This document shows positions 35,434 to 46,930 of a stretch of 64,000 nucleotides of DNA, piece by piece (the stretch's first letter is position 1; each line of letters starts with the position of its first letter). The DNA is from Ypsolopha sequella. Lineage: Eukaryota > Arthropoda > Insecta > Lepidoptera > Ypsolophidae. The stretch lies in contig OW203990.1 of assembly GCA_934047225.1 (NCBI GenBank), forward strand, positions 23,787,045 through 23,851,044. The letters run 5' to 3'. The notes under the pieces are model-generated. The model was not told the DNA's origin, made no database searches, and saw only the letters and a list, made by a program, of their open reading frames with translations. The translations under genes were made by a program, and so were the position numbers.

Positions 35434-35657
35434 CCTATTATGTATCTCTAGTTGCCAACTTAACTGGGTGCCTATCATCAAAAACATAGATATACTATCG
35501 AATTCCGATTGTCTAAGGATATGTTCACACTTGAAGCGACGACACAGTTCGTAAATAGTTCAATATCCACTAAAGACAATTTTGAAAGTTCAGTTTTGAT
35601 CTATGTTTTTGATGATAGGCACCCAGTTCAATAGGCAACCAAAGATACAGAATAGGG
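35434..35657. repeat. MITE with about 50-bp inverted ends
   Basis: Ends cctattatgtatctctagtt and the matching ...aaagatacagaatagg. Inner arm blocks ctgggtgcctatcatcaaaa are perfectly inverted. It begins 30 nt after the exon 11 stop. Confidence 0.78.
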
Positions 35658-35939
35658 GGGATGGAGACGTAATAAAAGATCTTTTAACGAAAAAATATTT
35701 TTTCTACTACCTTTATGAAAAAGTTCCATTTAATACTCGAAATTAGTTTTGAAAATCGAACTTTCCGGGCCCCGTTGTGGAATGACTATCAGGTGAGTTT
35801 GAAATGAATCTTCATTTATTGCAAAATTAGGTTCTTTTTGACGTTTGTCTTCATTTCATGCTAAATTTGATTTTATTTGACGTCCTTAGTTTGTTTTTAC
35901 AATCGAAATTCCCTGCGTTCCGATTCACGACATAATCGA

Positions 35940-36230
35940 TTATGTCGCGTCTGACATTCTTTTTTTCACAAAATGATACTGGCCACAAATAAAAGATGCC
36001 GGCCGAAGCCTGAAAAAAAAAGATAGAAACTGCGCCGCGCTTTGCAAAGTCATAAAATACATTAAATTAGGAAAAATTAAATATTTAAATACATAAATCA
36101 GGTAGTAGAAAAAGTATCGTTCGCAACGAGTGAAAATGGGTTTTCTTACCCTTGGAATGTAAGCTTTCGACGTTCGCCTTCCTCGGGTAAGAAAATCTGC
36201 CATTTTATACTCGTCACGAAATATACTATT
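35940..36230. repeat. Left arm of an inverted pair around exon 12
   Basis: Inverted relative to 38360-38580: tgcaaagtcataaaatacat, ttaaatacataaat and gaaaatctgc-attttacactcgtcacgaaata blocks. Within it lies a smaller hairpin around gggttttcttaccc. Confidence 0.65.
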
Positions 36231-36924
36231 ACAGCAAAGTGTCTACGAAAATACACACTAAATATAAAAACTGGCTATTAGGTCTTTAATGAATGTGGAA
36301 AAAATTAACGGTTAATAATGAATAAACGAGAATACTCGTTATAAATAAATAAAATATATCTTTACGTACGAATAAAATATCAATTAAATAAAATAAAAAA
36401 AATATTTCTTCGCCTGTGCCAATATTGTGTAGGAGGTGACGGGATTTTCCTGAACGATCATTGATGCGAGTAAATATATTTTAAAGGTTGTGGCGTGGTT
36501 TACTGATGACAGTTATGTAATGAGTTCGTCTCTTAAAGTTAAATATTGTTTATGGTAACTGATTAATTAGTCATTGAAGAACAAAACTGATAAAATTTTT
36601 GAAAAATTCTTATTATTACCGAAGTTAACGATAGCGATATTTATCACTTTTAGTATGAAGCCGTGTCGGATAATGTCACGATACGATTAAGCTCACTTTG
36701 ATTGCCAACAACTTTGTAATTTTTGAGATATCGATATAATAATTTTACTAATGTTTTTAGCTTTTTAAACGTAATTGATTTTTATAAAAATCTTCATATA
36801 GGAGACGAGCTCATCATTCTGTCTGTGTCGATGGTTGAAAAAACGTACATGAAAAAAGCTTCATTGCTAAAAAAAATTTTTTGGAGAATGGCCAGTTTTA
36901 GTTCTTATTTATTTATTTTCAATG

Positions 36925-37210
36925 CATGTGCTCGTAAAGGCCCACTTTTTATGCATCAAAACCGAACAGAAAGTCGATTATTTTGCCCTAGGGCTTTATT
37001 ATTATTATTTTTTTTTTATTTATTTACAATGGTTGGCTAACCTGCAGCCTTTCCTGTGTAACATAAATGTCATGCTTTTTTCCCACTGTTTAACGGCTCT
37101 GGATACCAAGTCCTTTTGAGCCAATTACAATTTAAAGTTCACAAAATTATATTTGTTTTATTATAAGAGCAATAAATTACGAGGACGATTTAAAACACGA
37201 GCGTAGCGAG
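36925..37210 (+). repeat. Interspersed repeat family X, copy 3
   Basis: aatgcatgtgctcgtaaagg start with the ccctaggg and ggctctggatac blocks. Truncated relative to copy 5. Confidence 0.65.
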
Positions 37211-37377
37211 CATTAACTATTATTATTTACTTTTACGAGGTATTACAGTCAAATTCATATTTTTAAGTGCTCCAAATTTAAATTTAAGTTTTTTTTTAAA
37301 TTAAATAATAATGAATCATTAGTCTATTAGTGCGGATATTTAAAAAAATAATTAAATACATTCTTTTTATTTTGCAG

Positions 37378-37676
37378 TGTCGTTTGTACGAAGCAACAAA
37401 GGAACACAACTTGCCATTTTAAACGGCTTCACATTTCACTTGGTACGTAAGAAAACAAAAATCAACTCTACGTGGTATCGCTGCTCCTCTAAGTCCAGTA
37501 AGAAAACTGGAGCATGCAAGGCTCATTTTCTTATAGAAGCGGACGGAACTTTGGTCAAAAAGAGAACTTCACTAGAACACACGCACGAGCCTCAGAAATA
37601 TGTGATAAGTGGCGACGTACTTTACTACTTGCGGAATTATCGTTCTAATCCTAAAAGTTTCGCGTTTTTGTCATAG
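37378..37676 (+). CDS. mod(mdg4): FLYWCH alternative exon 12, long C-tail
   Basis: The acceptor TATTTTGCAG ends at 37377. It reads VSFVRSNKGTQLAILNGFTF, then TWYRCSS (W is one residue earlier than the Y-Y-R-C of exon 11), GACKAHF, EHTH, and the tail EPQKYVISGDVLYYLRN followed by a Ser/Lys/Phe end. It is about 2 kb from exon 11, whose coding part it matches closely, and both are near family X repeats. Confidence 0.9.
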
Positions 37677-37739
37677 GTTACTATTTCAAATAACGATAAT
37701 GGAGAAATAGAGACGTAATAAAAGACATCTCTCAACGAA

Positions 37740-38165
37740 AATAGTAGTTTATGCTACAAGGGCGAAAAGGAATAAATTACGAGGACGATTTAAAACACGA
37801 GCGTAGCGAATGTTTTAAACGTAACCGAGTAATTTATTGCTCTTACGCCTGTGTATCATACTACGTTTTTCAATGCATAGTGTGAGGAAATAAAACAAAT
37901 ATAATCAAAGGAAACAATTTGATTATTAAAGTTGAAAGTTACATTGTTACAATTTTGCAAATTAATGATTGGCTCAAAAGGACTGTATCCAGAGCCGTTA
38001 AACAGTGGAAAAAAAAGTATAACGTTGATGGTATACAGGAAAGGTTGCAGGTTACTTCTCGTAAATAAATTTAAAAAAATAATAAAGCCCTAGGGCAAAA
38101 TAATCAACTTTCTGTTCGGTTTTGATGCATAAAAAGTGGGCCTTTACGAGCACTTGCATTGAAGA
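37740..38165 (-). repeat. Interspersed repeat family X, copy 4
   Basis: Inverted, near full length: tagtttatgctacaagggcg to gggcctttacgagcacttgc. Its inner part contains a small hairpin (acgatttaaaacacgagcg). Confidence 0.68.
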
Positions 38166-38359
38166 ATATATTACAGCAAAGTGCCTACAAAAATGTACAC
38201 TAAGTATAAGAACTTGCTATTAGGTCTTTAATGAATGTGAAAAAAATGTAAACGGTCAATTATAGGTTTGTTACAATAATGAACTAATCCTTGTTATAAA
38301 TCAATAAAATATATATTTAAGTACAAATGAAATATCAATTAAACAAAATAAAAATAGTA

Positions 38360-38580
38360 TATTTCGTGACGAGTGTAAAATTGCAGATTTTCTTACCCGA
38401 GGAATGAAGCCAGTTTTCCGAGGGTAAGAAAACCCATTTTTACTCGTTGCAATGATTTATGTATTTAAATATTTAATTTTTCCTTTAAAATTTAATGTAT
38501 TTTATGACTTTGCAAAGCGCAGCGTGGATTTACCTTTTTTTTTCAGGCTTTGGCTGGTAGCTTTCATTTGTGAAAAATAA
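38360..38580. repeat. Right arm of the inverted pair around exon 12
   Basis: See 35940-36230. The arms are in opposite orientation, so exon 12 and repeats X3/X4 lie in the enclosed DNA. Confidence 0.6.
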
Positions 38581-38972
38581 ATTATTTTATATTGAATAAT
38601 AATTGATTAATCTTTATCATTACTGTCTTGTATTTTAATGTACTGTGTTGTTTCTGTAAATATGGACTAATATGGTCTGAAATAAATATTTTAATTTCAT
38701 TTGTTATTTAATGCAAACATATGTTTATCTAAAATTGAAAATGAAACAGTCATAATGATTTGATTTGTTTTACGTTGTATGATATTTAAATATTTTTGTG
38801 TGTTTGGAATGACTTTTGTGTCGATATTATGTATAATATTGAATTAAAAATCGCCTCTCTTTCTAAATATATGTAATTCACATTTCAGATTTCGTCATAG
38901 GTAAGTAGATACCATAATATTTTCACTTGTATCCTAAAATTTTTAAAATGATGATTTTTAAAATTATTCCTG
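38581..38972. other. Spacer, nothing recognised
   Basis: AT-rich. It contains a 12-nt stretch at 38889-38900 bounded by TTTCAG and GTAAGT, discussed in the findings. Confidence 0.4.
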
Positions 38973-39145
38973 TTTATTCCACTCCAAAATTCGGAAATCT
39001 ATTATGTCCATAGATACAAAAAACACAAAACAAATGAACTAAAGACCCATTGGGTTTTTTTTTTCAAGCAATCTAGGGGTTGCAGGGCTAGAATCAGTAC
39101 TATAGATAAGTTTACCGTAAAAATAAACGACGACATAATCACTGA
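38973..39145 (+). pseudogene. Dead FLYWCH exon (exon 6 type)
   Basis: Decayed reading: tattcc-actccaaaattcgga (start of the SxxxG strand), a stop within the strand, then HWVFFFKQSRGCRARISTID, where the first zinc Cys (TGT) has become Phe. A frameshift follows, leaving CATAATCACTGA out of frame. The similarity to exon 6 is strong in the second half. No acceptor is retained at the expected place. Confidence 0.85.
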
Positions 39146-39624
39146 TCCTCAAGGTGAGCATCCTTTTAGATCACATTGTCTGCCGCGGTCCACGCGTGTA
39201 AAGTACCCGGCAGAAAATAATGCATATCGGCTATCTTCGGCTTTGTAGAGAGCGTCGTCTCTGTCACCGGACTGTAAGTGTTTCGTGCGACAGAGATGAC
39301 ACTACGTAACGATGTGCATTATTTACTGCCGCGACCTTTACTATAGTCCGTGTTTTTATACTTGGCTTAAGTGACAAACAACAATGGCGTACCATATTAT
39401 GTGCCAAATAAACATGATTCTATTCTATTCTATAATCGACAAAAACATTTCGTCATCTCGCATATCGTTCTTTCATTCCCGTTACGTTATCCCATCCCTA
39501 AAACGAAATGTCAAACTCTTCTGTGAATTTATTTTGTCTGTGTACAGGAATTCCGTAAAAGTACGATTTTACCGAAAAATGGTATTTAAAATGACAATTT
39601 AAAGCATTTTTCAGTGATAATTAA
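39146..39624. other. Spacer, nothing recognised
   Basis: No supported gene. gccgcggtccacgcgtgta at 39181 repeats sequence found after exon 6 (24576), extending the duplication beyond the dead exon. Confidence 0.55.
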
Positions 39625-39914
39625 TTCGGGGGAGAGTAAGAGGACAGCTCACAGGCAAAAAACCAGGAGGCCCACCATGCCTGGGACCGATGGATGGCGG
39701 TATATCCATCCCTAATAGCCAGGCCTTATATGAAACAGAGTGGTGATGGGCAGCGGCGTCACTGGTGCGAGGGTTCCGGCACCGCGCTCACCAACCCGCC
39801 TGCCCAGCATGTGTGAGTATAGGCAATTCTTCCAGGATGACCGCCGGGAGTGGCAAAGTCCTGGAAAGGCTTATGTCCAGCAGTGGACGAACTAGGCTGA
39901 TGGATGGATGGATG
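39625..39914 (+). mobile_element. Interspersed retroelement 3' end, forward copy
   Basis: Full match to the inverted 34285-34566 copy, with a tccagcagtggacgaactag block and (GGAT)n tail at the 3' end. The 5590-5752 copy is a shorter version. Confidence 0.75.
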
Positions 39915-40154
39915 ATATATTAGTTACCATGACATTTTTACGATATTTTTTAAAATTTCTAATAAGTGTCAAATGTCAAAGTAAATAATTTATAACATAA
40001 AAGTTTTTTTTTAGTATCGTCTTGCAACAATGTTTATTTTTGAATGAAGACATTTGGAGTACCAACAAATGGTCAATTAAATGAACCATTTACGATAAAT
40101 AACATTTGCAAGAGGTTTTATTAGCGTAAATGTCGTTCCATGACTGACTTTATT

Positions 40155-40661
40155 TGAAAAACGACTATTGTGACAAAAGGGACAGCTGTTATTTCAAAAG
40201 GGACTACTGTGACAAAAGGGGCAGCTGTTATTTCAAAAGGAACTATTGTGACAAAAGGGACAGGTGTTATTTCAAAAGGGACTAATGTGACAAAAGGGGC
40301 AGCTGTTATTTCAAAAGGAACTATTGTGACAAAAGGGACAGCTGTTATTTCAAAAGGGACTAATGTGACAAAAGGGGCAGCTGTTATTTCAAAAGGAACT
40401 ATTGTGACAAAAGGGACAGCTGTTATTTCAAAAGGGACTAATATGACAAAAGGGGCAGCTGTTATTTCAAAAGGAACTATTGTGACAAAAGGGACAGGTG
40501 TTATTTCAAAAGGGACTAATGTGACAAAAGGGGCAGCTGTTATTTAAAAAGGGACTAATGTGACAAAAGGGGCAGCTGTTATTTCAAAAGGAACTATTGT
40601 GACAAAAGGGACAGGTGTTATTTCAAAAGGGACTAATGTGACAAAAGGGACAGCTGTTATT
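40155..40661 (+). repeat. 39-bp minisatellite, about 13 units
   Basis: The unit is gtgacaaaagggacagctgt plus tatttcaaaagggactact. Units alternate (act-att / act-aat variants), giving a higher-order period of 78 bp. The period is divisible by three, so a Thr-Lys-Gly-Thr-Ala-Val-Ile-Ser-Lys-Gly frame stays open by arithmetic. One unit carries a stop at about 40544. No splice or start context marks it as coding. Confidence 0.92.
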
Positions 40662-40972
40662 CAGTTTATTTTTATTCTTATTCTTTATTATATACAAAAA
40701 ATGTTCACGAACTTTGAATATATAAATTTTAGGACATTGGTGGGCTTATCTTAAGACATTTTTATAACAAACCGAATGAGTATGGGAGTGCTTTAAAAAA
40801 TTGGTAGCCATAATAATATGTGTAGTTAACTACTAATTTTAACTAACTACATACTAAAATTCTGATAATAGTTATACATATAGATAATAGGTAAACTAAA
40901 TTACATAAGCAAAAATTTTAATATGTATAGCCAAATTTATATATTAAATAATATACATGCTAAATGTAATAT

Positions 40973-41150
40973 ACAGGGTGGAAAAAATGTATGGGCCCTG
41001 GAGGGGAACTACCTTAAATCCTTTAGTTAGCTCATTTTACTGAAAGGAAACATTCCTTTATTTTTTAAAAGAAACAAAACTGCATTCAAAGATCTTCTAA
41101 AATTTGCTTGTCTCACCCGGGAACTGAACCAACTTAAAATAAAAAAAATA
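40973..41150 (+). repeat. Interspersed repeat family Y, copy 2
   Basis: tacagggtggaaaaaatgta start and gggaactaccttaaatcctt block, inverted relative to 15738-15913. Confidence 0.65.
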
Positions 41151-41549
41151 AACCCTCGCTATTTTATGATACGAATCGGTAGGATTATTGTTTTAGATAA
41201 AGATTTAGGATTTCAGGATTTCTTTTTGAAAGAGGAGATAATGCGACATTCTCGAATTGTGTGTGGGAGACAAATCCACAGCTTTAAGTTTGAATGAATT
41301 TCCGAAAGCTCCAGTATTTTGAGAAACCTTTGTGACTGTGTGCGACCTTAAAGATTTTAATTGTTTTATTCATTAAAAATAATGTAATGCAAATAATATA
41401 ATATAAAATAATTTGACTTCAGTTATTCATTGGGTGGTTGAAAGAAAAGAAGATTATGAATTTCGCAAAAGTTTGCTAAAAGCTCGAGCTCCTAACTCAC
41501 ACTTGATTCTGCTCGATGTAACAATCTCCCATTATTTATTTGCTTTCAG

Positions 41550-41743
41550 ATGGACTTCTTTACATAGAAAATAAAGGAAAAATCATTTTGTTATTTAACG
41601 GAAACAGATACGGCTCCAGATATAAAGACTCTAAATATAAGATTGATACATGGAGATGCACTCTGCGCTCTTCTAAAAATTGCAAATCTATTGTGAAGAT
41701 AATTGATAACGAAATAGTTGAATTTACACCGCACTCTCATTAA
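41550..41743 (+). CDS. mod(mdg4): FLYWCH alternative exon 13
   Basis: The acceptor TGCTTTCAG ends at 41549. It reads DGLLYIENKGKIILLFNGNR, then DTWRCTLRSSKNCKSIVKII, then PHSH and TAA. The ligands are intact, but Ser-Ile replaces the Ala-[RKS] usually found after C-K, and the N-terminal strand is atypical. It is the most divergent short exon of the set, with no close sister in the window. Confidence 0.88.
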
Positions 41744-41857
41744 GTTTTGTGGTTTAACCTTAACAATTTTGCGTAATCTACACACAAGTTAAGCGATTTT
41801 AATCCTCAGGAAGTTAAAAACTTGAATAGTTGTAGTCTATATCCTTTAATTTTTTTT

Positions 41858-42275
41858 TGAATGCAAGTGCTCGTAAAGGCCCACTTTTTATGCATCAAAA
41901 CCGAATAGAAAGTCGATTATTTTGCCCTAGGGCTTCATTTTTTATTATATTTATTTACGAAAAACCTGCAACCTTTCCTGTGTACCATAAATGTTATACT
42001 TTTTTTCCACTGTTTAACGGCTCTGGATACAGTCCTTTTGAGCCAATCATTAACTTGCAAAATTGTAACAATGTAACTTTCAACTTTAATAATTAAATAG
42101 TTTTCTTTGATTATATTTGTTTTATTCTCTCACACTATGCATTGAAAAACGTAGTATGATATACGGGCGTAAGAGCAATAAATTACGCGGTTATGTTTAA
42201 AACACTCGCTACGTTCGTGTTTTAAATCGTCCCCGTAATTTATTCCTTTTCGCGATTGTAGCATAAACTACTGTA
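41858..42275 (+). repeat. Interspersed repeat family X, copy 5
   Basis: Near full length: gaatgcaagtgctcgtaaag to gtagcataaactactg, with all shared blocks in order. It begins 115 nt after exon 13. Confidence 0.68.
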
Positions 42276-43655
42276 AACATTGTTTTAGAAAAGCTGTTTT
42301 AGTCTACTTTTAATTTAGGTCTTTGTCACAGTATTCATGAAATAAATGAAGATAAAATTACCTACGTTGAGCCTTTTATTGAACGAGCGAGCGAAGATCT
42401 CCGCGTCTACTTGAACAATCCGGCGTTTATATGTATGTATGTATGTATGTTTGGCCGACGATAACTCGAGTATCGTCAATCGGAAAGTAATACAATTTGG
42501 TAGGCGAGTAAATAAGACAAAAGTCATTTTTAAGTTCAAACATGAGCTAAATCGGCCAATGGGTTCCCGAGATATAGGGTTGAGGGTCCGCGAGTTCACA
42601 GTTTAGGGTGAACTTTTAGTTTACAATAACCTGGGCGACTGAGCTCCACTCGGGATTGATCGTAAAACTTAGTGTTTGAAATCTTTTTCAACCAGTTTTC
42701 CCCACTTCCCCACAATATTTGCTCCGATCCAATAAATCGATACTATCAAATCACGTCAACATGCATTTAACGCGCAAAACGGAATGCACTCATTCCCGTT
42801 GACGTCACGCAATAACAGACCAAGAAGTTTGTTGAAATCTTAAGCTTCTTTATTGACACAGACATTGTCTGTAGAAATTGATGTGAAATGTGAAAATTTC
42901 AATCTTGTACAGTGCGACAAAGCTTTTTTGGCGCGTGGATGACATTAACAGGGCGGCGCAGCTGTGGAACAAGGGTTATGTATGATAGTGGCGTTAGTTC
43001 CGATTTTGGACACAACCGATCCATGTGCCAAAAGAGCCTTTTCTTACTGTACGTACAGTTAAGACCACGGCAAGTTTATGAACCCCTTTAGTGAAGGATA
43101 TGTCCAATTTGTATAGCTTGATATGTTTTTGACTTATGAAGCAAGACAAGATGGGTGATTTGCTCTTAAAAACTCGCAGAAATCGAATTTCCCCGGAGAT
43201 GAAATCCAGCTAGATAAATTTTTTGCTCTCGCAAAGTACTATACATAAAACCAAAATCATGAGAGCTGTTTTCTATAACCCTATTACAGATATGCACAAA
43301 ATTGCTCGGTGCACTGCATAGAAATCATTCCTCTGTTAAAACTGGCTGAGTACAACATCATACAGAATCAAAATAAAATAAATCATTAATGTTAATATAT
43401 TGCGATAAATATTTTGTATTGTAGAATTAAATGTGAGGCGTAACGTCGTCGCGTAAACGTTTTCACTCGCCCAGATGAAGGCAGTCTAAATCTGCTGAAA
43501 CTGGTCGGCTTTCCCGATCATAACTCGTATTGAGATGAGCCGTTTATATAAATCACAAATTGTATTGTGATCTTAAGAGGGTACGTTTGAGTTAGACAGA
43601 AAAACGATACTTCTAAAACTAAACATGGATTAAATAAATAAAAATATAATTACAG
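42276..43655. repeat. Spacer with several element fragments
   Basis: No gene. A (TATG)n microsatellite lies at about 42430-42450. 42945-43020 resembles 62820-62900 (gcgcagctgtg, gcgttagttccgattt, gacacaacc). 43430-43560 is an inverted relative of 50570-50705 (aacgtcgtcgcgtaaacgtt and agatgaaggcagtctaaatctgc blocks), both ending in gagccgttt-tata. Confidence 0.55.
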
Positions 43656-43846
43656 AAGCACCAATATTTGGCGTGTCAAGATGTGGTAAGCCAGTGATAC
43701 AAATTGGACCTTACAGATTCAATCAGAAGTTGACGAGAGGTGGACGATGCTACTGGACGTGCTCTAAAGTGAACTCACAAAAATGTAAAGCCACCATCAC
43801 TACATTTTATGATGAGATTATTAAACAAGAACCTCATAACCATTAA
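43656..43846 (+). CDS. mod(mdg4): FLYWCH alternative exon 14
   Basis: No ATG. The acceptor TAATTACAG ends at 43655. It reads EAPIFGVSRCGKPVIQIGPY, then CYWTCSKVNSQKCKATITTF and PHNH before TAA. The S-R-C-G-K-P motif replaces Tyr/Phe by Cys. There is an extra Cys two residues before the Trp, so zinc ligand choice might differ. A polyadenylation-like AATAAA follows at about 43894. Confidence 0.92.
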
Positions 43847-44249
43847 AATATACATGTATTTTTAAACGAATTAAACTGTTACTTACTTATTAAAAAATAA
43901 ACTCTATACTTAAATGTTTTCTTTTTAAAACATATTTAAAAAAAACGATAAATATTTGTTGATTTCAGGGTAAGTGTGTATATTTGTATGTTATGTACAC
44001 AATACCTATATGTGCTGTAATGCAAAACAGGTAAGTATTTATAAACATATTTGTTAAGTATTTTGTTTAGTGCAGCTCAAGTTCTGTAACAATTTTTTTA
44101 ATAGTATACAAGAGTGTTTTAATACCTAGTTATGTGTAGTTTCATACGCAACTTTATGTACACTTATGTACGTGAGACACAATAATTCGGCATTGATGCT
44201 ACTTTGATTTCGTAAAGGAATTGACAACAAATACCCCGTCAAATAGAAA

Positions 44250-44535
44250 AAACCGGCCAAGTGCGAGTCGGACTCGCGCACGAAGGGTTCCGTACCATTA
44301 TCTATAAAAACGGCAAAAAAACATATATGTTGTATGGGAGCTCCCTTAAATATTTATTTTATTCTGTTTTTTAGTTTTTGTTTTTGCTACAGAAATACAG
44401 CATCTGAAATTTTCAACTGTCTAACTACCACGATTCATGAGATATAGTCTGGTGACAGACGGACAGACAGACGGACAGTGGAGTCTTAGTAATAGGGTTC
44501 CGTTGATTACTCTTTGGGTACGGAACCCTAAAAAC
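44250..44535 (+). repeat. Interspersed repeat with ggttccg ends, copy 2
   Basis: aaaccggccaagtgcgagtc start and ggttccgttgattactcttt / gggtacggaaccctaaaaac end, with gacagacggacagacagacg internal. Related to 30422-31137. Confidence 0.72.
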
Positions 44536-45100
44536 TAGCGATCAAAATATTCCCTGCGCTTCTCGATCGCTTCACTTTGGTAGGCGTTGGTTCGTTTTCA
44601 AACAGCCAAACTGTCAACTGTAGCTTCGTTTCTGGATCGTATTGATTAATCCAAGATTCAAAAATTGTAATAATGTCGTAAACACGCCGAGACGAGCCTG
44701 CTTCAAATTTAACAATAATGTCACTGCACCATTCCACGCGGGCTTGCTTCTGAGCAGCGGTGGGGTTGTGCGGCACCTAGCGCGAAACGGCGAAACTATC
44801 TTCCTCAAGCATAGGTGCTCGTGTAGAATCTCGTGAAAGCTTCTATATATGTAATTTGTCTATTCTCTTGAATAAAATTTTCAGTGCTAGTACGTTTCCT
44901 TCTGTAATAGCCGTCAAAGGGCGACCACTTCTTTCTTCATCCCTCAAAGTTACTCGACCGCACTTAAATTCGTTATACCAGCGGGACACGGTTGCCTTAG
45001 AAGGGATCCATAAATGCCATTTGAATTCCATTATATGGTTCGTCCAGTTTAAGGGTTGGTTGCGCCAAACATGCTCTCGCGTTTCGACAATTTAACATAT
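44528..45100 (-). pseudogene. mariner transposase relic
   Basis: On the reverse strand: an N-terminal helix-turn-helix block (KATVSRWYNEFKCGRVTL, DEERSGRP), then, after frame changes, QKQARVEWCSDIIVKFEAG, IFESWINQYDPETKLQ and TVWLFENEPTPTK. This is the mariner order. In the family the IFESWI position reads [G/D]DE[S/T]WI, so the catalytic Asp is lost. The frames are also broken. A piece of the same 5' region recurs at 57100-57150. Confidence 0.85.
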
Positions 45101-45499
45101 TAAAACAAAATATTTTTAACAAATAATATTTGTGTAAGTATTTAAGAAGTTGAACTAAATTATAATTTTTCAGATTTGACACAAGTATCACAATCATCGA
45201 GAAAAAGAAGTATAAGTAATTATAAGTAGTTATACTTACACAAATTTGTGGGGAGCTCTAATTTGTATCTCCTTGCGATGGATAAATCGCCAAGTGTTTG
45301 AAATATAGAAATTTATTTCTATCATTGTTTCGATAAGATGTGTATTCTTCACTACCCGATGCAGTGGCCGGTAACGGTAGGGCATAATGGTCCTTGCCTA
45401 GTTGTAGACGCCAATTGGTTCAATAGTGAGTACCTACACATATCGTTGCAGTATGGGAAATTACAAGGGTTAATTCGCGGGTTATGTTGAGAACTGGTT

Positions 45500-45570
45500 A
45501 GGTCAGTTGGTAGGTCAATCGCTCGGTAAGCAAGAGATTCCTGGTTCGAATCCCGGTCCAGACCTCCTCA
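45500..45570 (+). mobile_element. tRNA-like sequence, SINE head or tRNA pseudogene
   Basis: It has an A-box-like aggtcagttggtaggtc and a B-box GGTTCGAATCC at tRNA-like spacing, but no acceptor stem pairing that I can build. Not called as a functional tRNA. Confidence 0.45.
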
Positions 45571-46191
45571 CTTCTACATTTACTTTTCTTCTGTGTTTCT
45601 ATTCCGCAATGATATATTGTTAACTAGCTGACCCGGCGAACTTCGTTCCACCTAACAGTCTAATAATATCGTGTTAACTTTAGTTAAACTTAATTTAGGA
45701 TTTCATTAAGGTAATAACATTAATACAACTTTTTTGCAAATACAGAAATGTTTTATTGCTTGCCATTGCGAAAGAGGAATGGCAGGGACCCATGTAGTAG
45801 TTTCAGTACCGTTGTTAGGCTTAGCGTAGGGTATTGAATATATGCAGAAATAATAGTTCTTGGAATAACCAAGCGATTTTTAAAACTTGGGGTTTAGTTG
45901 TTATTTTATGATATCAGAACGCTAGATAAATAGGTTTCTTTTATATGCGTAGTTTTGTCAACAGATGGCACCACATGCTGTTTGCATTCGTAAAATTAAT
46001 TAATTTATTTATTGTTATTCGATAACTTATCCGATATTTTATTACTTATTCTGCTATTCGGAGCGGATAAGAATACACCAAAAAAGAGATAACTAACATC
46101 GATCCAGCCGATCTTGAGTTATAAGTGGTGTAACTAACACGACTTTGTTTTATATATTTAGATTTAACTTTATATTTTTATTTTATCTCAG
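45571..46191. other. Spacer upstream of exon 15
   Basis: Contains agctgacccggcgaacttcg (45635), a common lepidopteran interspersed-repeat tip. Similar cccg-ggcttcgctcgcgtgg tips occur at 59880 and 61020. No gene. Confidence 0.5.
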
Positions 46192-46385
46192 TAGTTTACG
46201 TGCAATCCCAGAGAGGAACAATTCTGATGAGTGTAGGGGGTTACACGTTCGGTACCCACCGAGTGTCACGTTGCGGCCACAAGAAGCGCTGGTCCTGCTC
46301 TACCCATAACAACAGGAAGTGTCCGGCAGTTATATATACTATTGACGAAGAAATTATTAAAATTAATAATGTCCATACACATTAA
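46192..46385 (+). CDS. mod(mdg4): FLYWCH alternative exon 15
   Basis: The acceptor TTATCTCAG ends at 46191. It reads VVYVQSQRGTILMSVGGYTF, then KKRWSCSTHNNRKCPAVIYT and NVHTH before TAA. A Pro follows the second zinc Cys where nearly all others have Lys/Arg. It is of the VxYVxSQ group (exons 4, 21) but clearly older than that pair. AATAAA follows the stop closely (about 46400). Confidence 0.92.
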
Positions 46386-46930
46386 ATCATGTGACGTTTA
46401 ATAAAAAAATAAGAATCTTCGCCATTTTATTTTTAGTAAATTATTATTACAACTCTTTTATAAAGAAGCGGAAACGAAATTTTGATTTTATTTTTTACTA
46501 GATTTTTATTTTTTATTTTATTAATATTTATAACTTCACAGAACGAAAAGCATCATATTCGTTTTGGTTTCAACAAGTTCTAGATAAAGAAAGAGAGGTA
46601 GCTGAGAAGGAGATGGATATAAGAAATATTAGTATCAAAGTAGTACTCAGTAAGGCTCAGTATCGCTTGTTCGCTGCGCGTGTGTGTGTGCACAAGCGTG
46701 TATGGACAGCTTATTACGCGTGTAGAGTTGTAGGTAATTAAATTGGCGGGAATGTACGGAGTGTCGTGGGTGTGGTAGTAGACAGTTGTTTATACTATTG
46801 GAAATAAAGCAACAAAGCTAAAAAATACACACATATCATTGAATACACATAACATTACCATCAGTCCAGTTGGCAACTAAATATACATATTAGGCTCTCA
46901 GATCATTAAGATCAACAACTGTGTCTAGCA
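46386..46930. other. Spacer, nothing recognised
   Basis: No gene. A gtgtgtgtg run and GC-rich patch at 46665-46740 resemble 27190-27310. Confidence 0.45.

Noticed and set aside
40170..40754. Repeat protein from the minisatellite
   Set aside because: The open frame follows from a 39-bp period. One unit has a stop, and there is no start, splice or domain evidence.
45500..45570. Functional tRNA gene
   Set aside because: The A and B boxes are present but I could not pair an acceptor stem. More likely a SINE head or tRNA pseudogene.
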